DNA from: Blasia pusilla
Taxonomy: Eukaryota > Marchantiophyta > Marchantiopsida > Blasiales
Assembly (NCBI GenBank): GCA_050084515.1
Contig: CM114272.1
Location: 34,658,001-34,722,000 of the forward strand
Direction: 5' to 3'
DNA length: 64,000 bases
Below, in pieces: positions 1-12,000 of this stretch (position 1 is its first letter; every line of letters starts with the position of its first letter). The position numbers were made by a program, and so were the translations under genes. The notes beneath the pieces were generated by a model, which was not told where the DNA came from, made no database searches, and worked only from the letters and a program-made list of their open reading frames with translations.

Positions 1-700
1 ACCCTCAATACCTAGCCCCACTCCGTGTAAATCCTCCGCTACTTCTACCACTACCACGCTCCCCAATACTTGATGGATGCGCCGTGGTGAAACCTGCAAA
101 CTACTATGACTCACTCTCAAGCCACTAGCTTTGCACTAGACAATGCCCAAACTGTGGACACACTCCCACTTATCTCACTTGAGATCAATACTCGGCAAAT
201 AACCCGCACACTAAGTCACTCCCGACTAGTGTGGTATATATCCATCCTACCAAGCTCTCTACAAATAGTCACGATAGTGTCGTGCACTCACCAACGCACT
301 AATCCATAATGTGTATCACCCAAAAATCACCCCTCAAACATCTCCATAAGAAGCAAGGTAGGTGAATAAATTTCCCTGTGTGCAACAGCTAGCCATCACT
401 TCCTTGTGGGTGTGTTGGTAACACAAAAAGCAAAAGAACTTTCTAGTTAAGCACACTTTAGAGGAATAGAACTGGGATGGGTGGCCTGGAAGTTATGCTG
501 AATTGGATCAGCATCAGCTTGCCAAGTCCTCGCGCCCGCCAGCAAGCTGGCTTGCTGGCGCCTCGCGCCTTTGACGCCTCTCACACCCACTCGTACCTTC
601 GACACCTCTCCCGCCTCAAAGCCTCCCACCTCTAAACACCGAGAATACAGGAGATTCACCTGCCTCACTTCTTCGCCACGCTTTGCTGCACCAAACTCAC
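1..700. other. AT-rich to mixed intergenic DNA, no gene seen
   Basis: The open frames here are short, without recognisable domains. Apart from a perfect inverted repeat at 537-560 (listed separately) I see nothing functional before the palindrome array that starts near 705. Confidence 0.5.
537..560. repeat. 24-bp perfect hairpin-forming palindrome
   Basis: Two 11-base arms, CGCCAGCAAGC and GCTTGCTGGCG, are separated by only TG. The GC-rich arms are perfect complements and stand out from the AT-rich surroundings. It lies about 150 bases before the palindrome array. Function is unknown; it could be a remnant terminus or a cruciform site. Confidence 0.7.
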
Positions 701-703
701 ATG

Positions 704-2010
704 TGAATGGGAACTTCAATTCCGATTCACGCCGCGCCACAAAGGCCAGATTCGCAAGAGACTAAGGTGGAGATGGGAACTTCAGTTCCGATTCTCGCCT
801 GCACCAAAAGAGACTACCTCGGGATAGAAAAGGGCGACGGACTGATCCTAATGGGATCTTGGGTTCCGATTGCTATGCCGCTTTGCCAACTTGCCTGAAC
901 TTGGACATCTGAAAACCCTTCACCTTAAAGAGTGTCAAATTGGAACTTCAGTTTTGAATGCTCTTGGCTCACTCCTTCCTTCACAGAAGAATGACAGAAT
1001 TGGAACTTCAGTTTCAATTGCTCACTCCTCCCTCTTTGCTTCACACGCCGCGCCGCGCCAAAGGGGATCAGAACTTGAGTTCTGATTGCCCTCACTATCC
1101 TCTCCACCTCCTTGAAGAGAACCCACACCTGAGGAGCGGAATCAGAACTAGAGCTCTGATTTCCTCCTTCCTATCATCTCCACCTCCCTATAGAGAAGAC
1201 ACACCACAACTCAGGAGCAGAATGGGAACTAGAGTTCCGATTGCCTCCTTCCTATCCTCTCCACCTCCCCGTAGAGAAGACCCACAAGTGAAGAGCGGAA
1301 TGGGAACTGAAGTTCCAATTGCCTCCTCACTTCACTTCACTTCACTTCCCTACGCCACCGCACTGTGCCACGCCGTAGTCAATTGCAATTGAGACGCTCC
1401 ACTATTCTCCACCTGATACAAAATTGGAACTTGAGTTCCCAATTCTCCTAGCTTGCTTGTCACTCCTGCCGTGCCAATCTCTGCTACGCCATTTAGATGA
1501 CCATCATGCAGTTGAACCACGCCTTGGCTCAACTATGCTCGAAGTGGAACTTGAGTTCCAAATCCCTTTTGCAGCTCCTTGTCACCCTTGCCGCACCGTG
1601 TCATGCCGGACCCTTCAAGTGGCTTGGCCCTTGTTGTTGAATCAGAACTTCAATTCCAATTCCCACTTTGCCGCTCTGCTCCAAACTCCCTCTAGGGAGG
1701 GATCTCCTGAATTAGAACTTAAGTTCTTATGCCTCCCTCAATACTACTAACTCTATGGCTAGCAGTCCTAGCTATGCTCCAGTAACGGCTCCAAACTAGT
1801 GGCGCTAGATCCTCCATACTAGCAGCACCCCAAACCTTTCTCACCCTCTCAACGAGGGAAAGCTACATGGTAGTTTCTTCCTTGCCTTTCCTAAACCACC
1901 TTCACAAGGGAAATCAGAATTGAAGTTCCGATTGAATGAAGAGCTCTCCTCCTCTTCACTCCTTCTCACTTTCCAAACAAGGGCTATCAAAACTTAAGTT
2001 CTAATGCCTC
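704..2010. repeat. Array of about 15 short GAACTTnAGTTC-type palindromes
   Basis: A short palindrome of the form GGAACTTNAGTTCC followed by GATTG or AATTG recurs at about 709, 775, 850, 940, 1000, 1069, 1140, 1222, 1301, 1423, 1542, 1640, 1711, 1915 and 1988. Spacing is mostly 60-120 bp. Outer bases vary but pairing is often kept: GGAACT..AGTTCC, CAGAACTTGAGTTCTG, CAGAACTAGAGCTCTG, AGAACTTAAGTTCT. The spacers are pyrimidine-rich (TCCTCTCCACCTCCC) and only loosely alike. Frames on both strands give repeated KLKFQF- or ELEFQF-like strings, which I read as a by-product of the repeat and not as protein. It looks like a degenerate minisatellite or a cluster of binding sites. Confidence 0.7.
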
Positions 2011-2099
2011 GCACAACTGCTTTAGCACTACACTCTTGCCCTCTCACACCGGTGATCCTCTCAACTCAAGCAATCTATGCGGCTGTGGGAAATCTTTTC

Positions 2100-3500
2100 G
2101 GAATCTTCCTCAAATGAGCTCCGTTTCTAGTCTCGTTTTCACAATTGGACTCAATTTTTTGTGAGCTTTCCAATGGCGAATTCAGATCTCATAAAATCTT
2201 GCACAATCAAACACCATTGTGCCCTCCATACATTCGCTTCTTGCTTGATTTTCCTCCTGCCCAACATTCATCCAATTTGGTCCAGAATCAAGCACACCTC
2301 ACTCAAAATCAGCATCGAAGTGCCCACACACTTGCTGAATTGCCCATACTCAATCAAGTCACGATTAACGCTGATTTCCTCACCAGAATTGTCTCAAGAA
2401 CTCCGTCCCTACAATCTGATCCTTAATTGCTCCACTCTTGAGCAACTCCACCAGGATTGAGAAGCCTCCCCCTCTTCAAATCCTGTCACATTTGTCACAT
2501 CTGTCCCATTGCACAGATTTATCAATTCTAAAAATCTCACTTTGATTTCAACAATTCTTTTGCCCCATGTTCTTCTGCATGGTCAAGATACACTAGCTTG
2601 CAATTCTTGCAAATCCCATAGCACCACAATTGTGCTCTAGACCACAAATTGAGTCCGAATTTCTCTTTTATTCAAAACCAAGGTGCATCTCCTTAGGATA
2701 TAAAGTTGAATACAAACTGTAAACTCTAATGAAATCTGCAATCAACCGTGCTTCATCCAAACAGCCATACTCATGATTCTGATACACACTGATGTGATAG
2801 CAAGAGAAAGTATACACAAGGATTCCCAAAATGTGTGATCTCCTTATTGATCACTCCTAGCCCACTCTTCAAGAGAGAATCCAAGCTCAATACATGCACG
2901 TCGCAGTGTATCACGCATCCCAACAAGGGTCTACAATCCTAAGGAGATGAGCTCTAAATGAGACTCATCCGAGGTATACCCCCTTGGGCACCTCCACGGG
3001 TGACCTATACACACAGGTCACCTTCTTCCTAACAGTTCACTACCAACCTGTAGTAAACCCATACTAGCTCCCTAACAACTACATATATGGTCCCCTCATG
3101 AGACCAATCACCAACTAACTCATGACCCTATAGGTCCAAGTGGAGCCATACATAGCTGGGAAGGTCAACCTCTCCAAGGTTGCCACTCCTCATAAAGGGA
3201 AGGGTGACTGACACTCGTAGGTCACCTCCTAAGAGCACGTCATATATGACCTCTCAAAATAGGGAAGTACAAGACCCCTGTAAGGCTCGATATTATCTCG
3301 CCCTACGCCTCATCTACCATGACACGATGAGCGATGGGAGAAGTGAGCACGATGACTCCTCTTGCTGATGCTCAAGCCGAGCCCAACTCCTCGAGGGCAT
3401 GCTGCACCAATTGTGCTCTGTGCAAAGGATGATGCACTACGCATACTCTACCATCCTTCCTAACTCGTAAGATATGTGTGCTCTCCCATCAAAATCATCT
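2100..3500. other. Unassigned intergenic stretch
   Basis: No convincing gene, RNA or repeat boundary was seen. Short frames, for example 2145-2426 and 3180-3368, lack domains and usable context. It may be old transposon sequence related to the gypsy remnant downstream. Confidence 0.4.
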
Positions 3501-3789
3501 AGCTTATTATAGGATCTGATCCAACTCTTTGGCATGCATTATGCTTGCAATTTTGTCAATATACAGGTACTCCAAAATTACCCCATCCTTGTGGATATTC
3601 CAACGACTTGTTGCCTCCTCACTGGCCTCTAGATCTAAGGGCTCTCCATTGGATCTCGCCATCAAAGTCCCAACACTCTAGCTCTCCATAGTCAACAAAC
3701 CCAAATAGTTTGACTCATGCCACATGTCAAATAGTGAGCTTAGTGACTCCTATTTCTGATGCTCAAGCCAAGCCCATGCTCAAGCTAGT

Positions 3790-4880
3790 GAGGGAGTAGC
3801 GCATGTATTCCTAGATCAAGTGTTGAGTCATAATGGCGCACCAAATCTTTCGAGGAGTTTCAAGTTTTGTGTGAGTAGGTGCTCATCAACCACCACACTA
3901 CTTTGTGAGATTATCCTAACATGGATGGACTAGAGAAGAGAGTTTTCTGGAGATTGAAGAGAGGTTACGCAAGAATGGCTCGTAGTAAGATTACCTAGGA
4001 GATTGGGACCTAGAGTTGCCATAGTTGGCAATGAGATACAAATTTTCCAAGTAGGCATCCTTAGGGTCTTTCTCACCTTACTTGTTGCTTTACAGCCAAG
4101 ATCCTGGTTTCCTTGTGGCCATTCGTTGTGATACTCATGAGGTGTTGAACCTCGATGAACTTGATACATAGATGCAAGCATATTGACAAATGGATGAGTT
4201 ATTGTGGAGAGTTATAACCATCACATTTGACAACTTGGAAATTGCATAACATCAAGATACGTTGTGGTATGCAATTTTTCAGGGAGATGGTTATCAATCG
4301 ACAATCCGTAGGTTTCATAAGGGAGACTATGTCTACTTACAATACATGGCATCTACGACGTTGGATGTGATAGTAGGACGTGCCATCTTGAGAGTGCGTG
4401 AGGTACTGCCATCTAGTGTTCACTCATTGGAGGGACGTGATGGTATGCTTTAGAAGGAGCGTGTATGTAACTATGTGCCATGTCACTTTTCTAACATTGG
4501 TGATACAATTGATCTGATCTTAGAAGTAATTCCTACATGCTTATATTGTGTGTTGTGGGGATCTGCCCACAATGTAGCCACTTTAATTGCTACTCTATCA
4601 TAGATGTTTGATAGGGTGGCACATGGCATGTATAACGCCACCTTGCACTAGGGTTCCTCGGGGATGATGGACATGCCCCAGATGTACAAAGATTAGATAC
4701 TAGGTAGTCATAGATCTCTACTTGTGTTGGTAACATGGATGAAAAGAAGGCGACTAAGGATGAGGCCACATGAGCACTTGGCCTTCTTGCTCTTAGTGTC
4801 TTAGAGATGTGTGTCATGGTAAGTGGGGATAGATGACTATTTGGAGTTAGAAAGACCTAACCACTAACTAGGGGGGCGAT
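3790..4880 (+). pseudogene. Decayed Ty3/gypsy polyprotein 3' end (integrase C-terminus)
   Basis: The readable part at about 4230-4560 gives HQDTLWYAIFQGDGYQ, then RRFHKGDYVYLQ, then TTLDVIVGRAILRVREVLP and LEGRDG. This order is characteristic of the integrase C-terminal region of plant gypsy elements. A stop follows LEGRDG at about 4450, yet similarity continues (NYVPCHFSNIGDTID). Upstream, 3790-4230 has many stops and only faint resemblance. The element is clearly dead. A G-rich polypurine tract at about 4870-4880 follows and would prime plus-strand synthesis at the adjacent LTR. Confidence 0.65.
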
Positions 4881-5800
4881 TGGAGATAATTTGATATACA
4901 ATCATCTTGATATTTAGATGCCATAAGTGAGTATGGTATCTTGTGTGTTTGTGGTTATATTTGGTGAAAATTATGTATGTGGTGCAATCATGTGTATGCG
5001 TATGATCTGAACTATTGGAATTTTCTTTTGAGGATCATTCTTGTCTGATCATACGTACCTGCAGAAATGTATTTGGACATGTGTGCCATTCTTGCTAGCC
5101 ATAATTGTCTATGGCTGTGTGAAATTGGTAACCATGTGTGTATTTTTTTTTATCTATGAATCTTCTCATGATCATATGTTGAGAAGATTGATGATATTTG
5201 TTGTATGTATGTGAACAAAAATATGGATGGTGTAGAGATTTGTACGCATAAATCATATTTAGCAAGTGATTGCATAATATAACTTGGATGGAAAAGATTT
5301 CATATCCGGAGGTTGCATGTCATAAGTGTGGACTTTGCAATTGGAGGAGATAGAGGCAAAAGAAGTGGTTGAGATCTACATAACTAAATACCGAGGGTGT
5401 CAAGAGTAACTTCTTTGTGAAATATGAAAGAGTTATTTTATCTAGGAAACTAGTTTTCCCCTACATGGAAGGAAATATGTACGTGTTTTCTATATAACCA
5501 TGTTTGCATAACATGATTTGAGTGGGTAAGACCTTCCTATCCAAAGGCTTTGGATGACATATATCATGAGTGTGGAGCCCAAAGGAGGGAGAATTTGTCA
5601 AGGTCCACATGACTAAATGTAGGTGATAATTATCAAGAGTAACTTTTTCATGAAATATGAAAAATTTATTTCCTCTAGTAAAATTCTATCCTCCTAGACA
5701 GAAGGAAACATGTATTTGTTGTGAGTAGAACAAATAATACATAATATGACTATTTGGAGGGTCTTTGACATCCCCTATTAAATAGACTTATAAATGTTGG
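4881..5800 (+). repeat. Probable 3' LTR of the gypsy remnant
   Basis: The sequence starts TGGAGATAATTTGATATAC directly after the polypurine tract AGGGGGGCGA. The right boundary is not certain. Inside it are two diverged direct copies of about 230 bp (about 5267-5490 and 5498-5730). Each runs from GCATAAYATRAYTTG through a TGTGGA stretch to GAAATATGAAA and ends near AGAAGGAAA. A related stretch lies at about 18.62-18.75 kb. Confidence 0.45.
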
Positions 5801-8070
5801 ACTTATTGAAATCGATCCTTCAATTTAGTACTAGTATACACCAGGGAGAGGGTCTCTAAGGGAGTTTAGAGCCTACCATATTTGGAACCATAAGGGATAA
5901 TAAAAGGCCCAAAATGGATTGTAAGGTTGATGTTGGTATTTTGACACCAAACCGAGTCCCATTGGTTTAGTTTTGGACCCTAACCTTGGTCCTCGACATG
6001 AGGCATATATATTGAGTTTTAGTTAGAGTCGACTAGTTTAAGGTCCATTGTGTAGTTGGGACCACCAATCGCACTAGTAATATTTCAAAAACCTAGACTA
6101 TCAAGAAAGTATCATGTCCAAAGTCTTGAATTGTCGTGCGCCTACTCCTCCTTGACGTCAATCTCAAGTATTGCGGAAGCATACGTTCAACATGTTACAC
6201 TCCCCTTATTGATTTGCACCCAAACACACTCACGTTAGCCATTGTTTGGGTCAACTAGTTTTACGTCTCCAAGTATTGAACTCAGACTATCTTTCAAGCT
6301 TGGCATTTGGTCTTGTTCCACTTGGTCACGACCATCATCCTTGACGCGCCCAACAAGGCTTGCATCTCACTTACAACTTATGTCTCATTCTAGAGACTCT
6401 AACAAGCTTCTATCTTTGTGTGAGCCCACTAGAGTTGTGATGTATATCATTGTCGTATGTTTGGCTATGAGGGTTGCGACATGAATGGCTTTCCTTTTTT
6501 GGGGAATGAGGGGTTAGGTTGATGTGTGACCTAATTTAGGACTGTTGAGCTTGAGGGATGATTTGAGACCCATACTCGAGAGACACAAGATTGTTTGACC
6601 TAAAAGATGGCTCATGTGTATGTGTTTGTGTGTAGATCACTAATGAGTGGGTGACTTGTTGAACACAAGCTTTTAAGACATCCAAGATTGACATTCAAAA
6701 CACCAATAGGTGCACAACATAATCGACTTTTAAACATGTGTAAAAACCTCCTAGGCCCTACTTAGATAGTAGAGAAATACCCTTCCTCTACCCTACCAGC
6801 CCTCTTAGCCTGATGGTGATGGTGATTCACATCATAAATTTTAGCTGTCTTCACTTGTAGGCAACTAAGTTTTCAACCAATCTTTATGATGGTAATGTGG
6901 AAGGAGCGCAGATTTTATTGACAATCAATAGTCAGACTGTCTTGCATCTTGACCAAGAAAACAAGCTTTCAAACCTCTAGACATGACAAAGGATGTTGAT
7001 TCTCTCCAAGCCTAGGCTCAATTGATGGTGACCTCGCACGGGCACCACACATTTAACATTTAAAGTTGGGTTTGTGAGGTCCACCCACATCTATATAATT
7101 AAAAGAGGATGGGGTTTGAGGCAACCCTCCTCATGTGTTGATACGTGTCCTCTAAGGGTTCTTCCGGTGTTGACACATGTTACTTTAAGAAAAAGAATCA
7201 ACTTGACATAACAATCCAACTTCTGTAGGAAGATATTGGCAGAAAGCACGGAGATTATAGAGCCTTGGCGTCACCGTGTTACGACTCACTGACTCGACTT
7301 ACTTTAGATTACTTTCCGAGTTCAGATAGCGGGGCTGGCCGAGGCGTAAGATCTGCCATAGGGCTTAAGTGAAGATCTTTTTTTATTTACACAACAATTT
7401 GCTTCTCGTATTGACGAACTAGAAGAAATGTTAGCGAAATGAAAAGAGGAGACAATGAAATGGAGAAGGGAAAGGAGGAGAAGAGGCGTCGTAAAATCTG
7501 AAGCAACCTCTAGTTTATGTTAATATCAACTAACATTTCCTACATATTTGTATTTTGGGATGACTTCATATAGTGGATATAGTGGTACAGCTAATTAATT
7601 AGTCACACCTAACTAATATAGAAAAAGGGATGGAGGAAGGGTACTTTCATTAATCCGACTAGTCAACTATAAGAACGGCTGGCAGGAACGTTAACCCGGT
7701 GGGGGCCTGGCCGGTTGGAACCACGGTTAGAACGTGACTCCGGTGAGCCCAAGGAGACTTGGTTCGCACGCAACGAGGGGTGCAGCGAATCGTAAGAAAT
7801 GGAGTCGGTGATGGTGTTCGAATGATGCTTGCGCTCTAAGAAACGCATTGATCCGTCGTTGCTTCGCGATCATCGAGCTCGCTCGTTCGCTCCTGGCGGT
7901 CGTCCTGGTCGTGCGGCCCCCTTTTTTTTTTCTTTTTTGTCTTCTTTTTAATCTTTTCAAGCATTTTCGCAGAGCGTGTTGACAGCCGGTCAAACCCCTC
8001 CGCTCCCTCTCGTTTTAAGGCGATTCTTCGTGGCGCAATTCTCAGCCCGCCGCGCTCGCCTCGGCCGTTC
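5800..8070. other. Intergenic region upstream of the NFXL1-like gene
   Basis: No domain-bearing frame was seen. Parts may be gypsy LTR or spacer sequence. GC content climbs from about 7.65 kb onward, as expected approaching a promoter. Confidence 0.4.
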
Positions 8071-8076
8071 GGGAGC

Positions 8077-8098
8077 CCGCACCGTCCTCGCGGTGCGG
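8077..8098. promoter_or_regulatory. GC-rich hairpin just upstream of the NFXL1-like core promoter
   Basis: Arms CCGCACCG and CGGTGCGG pair around a 6-base loop, in a CpG-rich block about 36 bp before the TATTTAA motif. Its position suggests an operator-like or structural element, but function is inferred only from location. Confidence 0.35.
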
Positions 8099-8133
8099 TG
8101 AGAGAGCTATTCTCGGGGTGCGATTCACCTTCC

Positions 8134-8140
8134 TATTTAA
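8134..8140 (+). promoter_or_regulatory. TATA-like box of the NFXL1-like gene
   Basis: TATTTAA sits about 890 bp before the ATG, at the change from GC-rich promoter DNA to a pyrimidine-rich leader (TTCTTCTCAATCTCCTCTTCC). A start of transcription near 8165 would fit. This implies a leader of about 860 nt unless an intron is present. Confidence 0.4.
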
Positions 8141-8292
8141 TAGTAGTCATTTTCTTCTCAATCTCCTCTTCCTCCCCCTTCTTCTCCTTCTGTTTTGCGC
8201 GGTGGAAGGGAGGATTCCGCGATAGGTTTCCATAGAACCTGAGGTCCGAAATTGGGCTCTTGTGTAGCTTCGCCATCATTCTTCTTTCTTCC

Positions 8293-8320
8293 GCTTCTTC
8301 TTCTTCTTCTTCTTCTTCTG
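8293..8320 (+). repeat. CTT trinucleotide tract in the presumed 5' leader
   Basis: About nine CTT units in a pyrimidine-rich leader. CT-rich microsatellites of this kind are common in plant 5' UTRs. On the other strand it reads as GAA repeats, giving a spurious poly-Glu frame. Confidence 0.75.
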
Positions 8321-9026
8321 CTGCCTCCGTTTTCTTCTTGTGTCGTGTTTTCAAGGGAGAGAGGCTTGGGCGGGAGGTTTCGAGGAAACCTGAAATTCTG
8401 GAGTATTGAGTTGTTGGGTTGGGAGTGGCTCCGTGCGTGACCCGTGTGGAAAGGTCGCACTGGTTCGGACGGGAAGGGTGGAAGGTGTTTGCAGGAGGAT
8501 TGAATTTATTGCTGTGCTGGACTGCAGACGGGGGTTAGTTTGCTGCCTGCGGGATCCGTCGGTCTCTCTCCTCTGTGATTCTGCCTTTCCTGTGCGTGTT
8601 TCTGTCGCTGTTAAGTGTGTCTCTCATCCTCGTCCGTTTTTTGGCAAGGTCTCTACTCTTCTGCTCGAGTGGAGAGATTGCCTGGAGAGCGAGCGATAGG
8701 AGGATTTTCTTGGGATTTTTCCTCTTCTCGTAGTCTGGTGTGTCTGGCTTCCGAGATCTACACCGAGTTTGTGCGGTTGTGGTGCAGGGGTTGGCTGCCC
8801 GGAAATCCGCCGCAGCAGGAGGAATTTGAATTTTGTTCCCTGGTTGCCTCTTGTTTTTTCCAGAATTTGAGAGCTGTAGCTCGCAGGAGTCCGGCGGACG
8901 CTCAGCGGCATAGCATCGTGAAGCTCCGGTGACATCACCTCTTATCCGATTGGCACCGTGGTGATCTCGGATCCTACAATCTCGGATCGCGCGGATAGGT
9001 CACGGATCGAGCCTGCGGAGAGAGCC

Positions 9027-12000
9027 ATGGACGACTCTTTTGGCAATTATGCGATTGGCGATTTGAGTCGGAGGGAGAGAGAGGGTGCTCCAGGTGATTC
9101 AGGCAGCCGGGGCTCATTCAATTACAGATTTCGACGCGGGAATTCTCAGCAGAGGGGGCGGAATTTGGCGGAAAATAGGTACAGCAGTTACGATCATCAA
9201 ACATCCAGGAGTAATTCGAGGTTCAGTAGCGGAGTCCGCGGCGATGATGACAGTGTTCCAGACAGTCCCATCAGCGGCGTTTCTTCCACAGGAGACGCGA
9301 GCGGTTCTCCCCCCCAGGACTTCCGCTCTCGAGGCGTCCCCGGACCCCAAAGATTCAATCCAAACAATTCTTACCGAGGGCGAGGTGCTTCTCAGAATGC
9401 GCACGACTGTAGGGTTTACGCCGGAGCAGCAGAGGTTGCTCACCGCGCGGACCGATCCCGGTGGGCCGTAGCCCAAGCGCCATCGCCATCGCCAATCGGC
9501 GGGCAGGGAAGCTACACATCCGAAGACGATCAAAACGTTCACGCGGAGCGAGATCCGCCCACAGCCCAGCAGCGGAATTGGCAGCAAGAATACTCTCGGC
9601 GTAATGCCACCCACGGAAGCTACCATCCCCGCAGAGGCGGAGCTGGGCGCTCCCACCGATTTCACGACAGGGCGTCCGATGACGCCGAAGGCTCCCCCGA
9701 TCAGCCAGACCGAGCATCGTACCGCGAAGAAGCAGGCGATGTTTCCAGGAGGCCGCCCGGACTCAGAAGGAACGACGAAGTCCGAGCGCACCCTCAGGAC
9801 GCAGTCGATGCGTCCGATCATTACATGTTCAGCGAGGGTTCAGAACGAGCAGCCGACGTCCAGCATTCGCCCCCGCATTCCCATCGCGAGGGCCATTCGC
9901 ATTCACTGCACGAGGGGCATTCACATTCGCACCCGCATTCGAATTGGCAGCGCGACGGATCGCAAGGCGGCCCGTCCATGAGCGACAGTAGTAGCAGGCG
10001 AGGTAGGGGTCGGCATGCCGCTGTCTCTGCTTCAAGCAGAGAAGCGGAGGAAGAAGGCGGACCCAGAAGTATCAGTTCTGTAGACAGCGCGAGCGAAAAT
10101 GGTGGCAGATCGTTCGGCTATGGTGGAGGGGGGAGACGAGATTATCATGCATGGAAGAATCGAGGATCTGGACCCAAGGCGGTCGCGCAGTCTGCAGGCG
10201 AAGGGCATCGTAGAGACCATCGCAAAGATGGGCAGGGCGGCCGAGATTCGGCCCAGGCTGACCAGGCGGCCGTTTTGTGGAGAGCCAAGAAATCACAGGT
10301 GCCACAGCTCGTGCAGGAATTGGAAGAGAAGCTTTCTAGAGGCAGTGTGGAATGCATGATTTGCTATGACATGGTGGGTCGAGCTTCACCAATGTGGAGT
10401 TGCGGCAGCTGCTACGCCATCTTCCACTTGTCTTGCATCAAGAAGTGGGCTCGAGCCCCGACTTCAGCCGACTTGTCTGTGTCCTCTGCAAACCATTCGT
10501 TGGAGGGCAATTGGAGGTGCCCTGGCTGCCAAGCTGTGGAATTCGTCGGTGCCAAGGATCTTCGGTATTACTGCTTCTGCGGACAAGTGGAGAACCCCAA
10601 TGTAGACCACTACCTCACTCCTCATTCATGTGGAGGTCCGTGCAAGAAGGCCCTGGATAAGAGCAAGACAAAGCGGTGTAACCATCACTGCACAATGCAG
10701 TGTCACCCGGGCCCTTGTCCTCCTTGCTCTGCAGTGGCGCCTTCGGAATGCTGTCCTTGCGGGAAGAAGACTTTCACGCGCAGATGTGGGGAGCAGAAAG
10801 CTATAACGAGTTGTGGGGACATTTGCGGACGAAAGCTTCTATGTGGGCGTCACTCCTGTTCCCACGTCTGCCATGAGGGATCTTGTGAGACTTGCAAAGT
10901 TGAGGTCAAGACTCAGTGCTTCTGTGGATTAAAGCAGGAAAGTATGCTGTGCGGAAGTGTAGAAATTCAAGGAAATCTAGATTTCGGGAAGGGCATATGT
11001 TCCTGTCGTGGGCGCTGCTCGAAAGTGCTGTCTTGCGGAAATCATAGATGTCAAGACAAATGTCATCCAGGGCCATGTGGTGAGTGTGAGATTTCTCCGG
11101 TCACGCTGCAGACGTGCCCCTGTGGAAAAAGGAAGATACAGGAGCTTGTAGGAAGTGGGAAGCCAAGGAAAACGTGTTTGGATCCTGTTCCCACTTGTGA
11201 ACAATGTTGTGGTAAGCTGTTACTGTGCAAATTACATGTTTGCCGGGATCTATGCCACGCGGGCCCGTGTCCGCCTTGCAGGGTGCCAGTCGACCAGAAG
11301 TGTCGCTGTGGTGCATCTAGTAGATCTGTTGCCTGTCATGTTTCACAGGGAGATGTCATTGCAGGAGAAGAATCAGCAGGTCTCTTCCTTTGTGAGAGGA
11401 AATGTGGACAGAAGAAAAGTTGTGGCCGGCATCGGTGCAACAACAGGTGCTGCCCTGGTGATGGATCAGCTGATCGGGAGGACAGGGAGCAGGAGCCTCA
11501 CGAGTGTGTTCTAGCCTGTGGTAAAAAGTTGCGTTGCAAGCAGCACAATTGCCACGAGCGGTGTCATTCTGGTCACTGCCCTCCTTGTTTGGAATCTATT
11601 TTCACGGAGCTTTCTTGTGCATGTGGTCGGACCTCCATCCCTCCACCTGTTCCCTGTGGAACTCCTCTCCCTGCTTGCCAAGAGCCTTGTTCCTTTCCTC
11701 AGCCTTGTGGACATCCGGCAACTCATTTGTGCCACTTTGGTGATTGTCCTCCCTGTACAGTTCCAGTTAGTAAAGAGTGTGTCGGAAATCACGTGGTATT
11801 GAGGGGAGTTCCATGTGGATCTCGTGACATCAAGTGCAACAAACTTTGCGGTAAAACAAGGCAGTGCGGCTTGCATGCCTGTGCCCGAACCTGTCATCTT
11901 CCTCCTTGTGATAGCACAGATGATGCCAATGCCCCTGGTGCGAAGACGACAAAGCGTTCTTGTGGGCAGTATTGTGGGGCTCCTCGGAGAGACTGTTCAC

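Noticed and set aside
958-1392. 144-residue frame with ELEFQ-like repeats
   Set aside because: Produced by the palindrome array; the repeated peptides occur on both strands, as expected for palindromic DNA.
704-2010. CRISPR-like array
   Set aside because: The repeats are short palindromes with unequal and related spacers in a eukaryotic genome.
8133-8460. Glu/Arg-rich open frames on the - strand
   Set aside because: They are the reverse of the CTT tract in the NFXL1-like leader; low complexity, no context.
8958-9026. Upstream extension of the NFXL1-like frame
   Set aside because: The frame is open but begins with GTG, which is not a normal plant start; the ATG at 9027 has a strong context.
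9114-9821. 235-residue frame opposite the NFXL1-like gene
   Set aside because: Shadow of a GC-rich coding region; no domains, and the + strand protein is clearly real.
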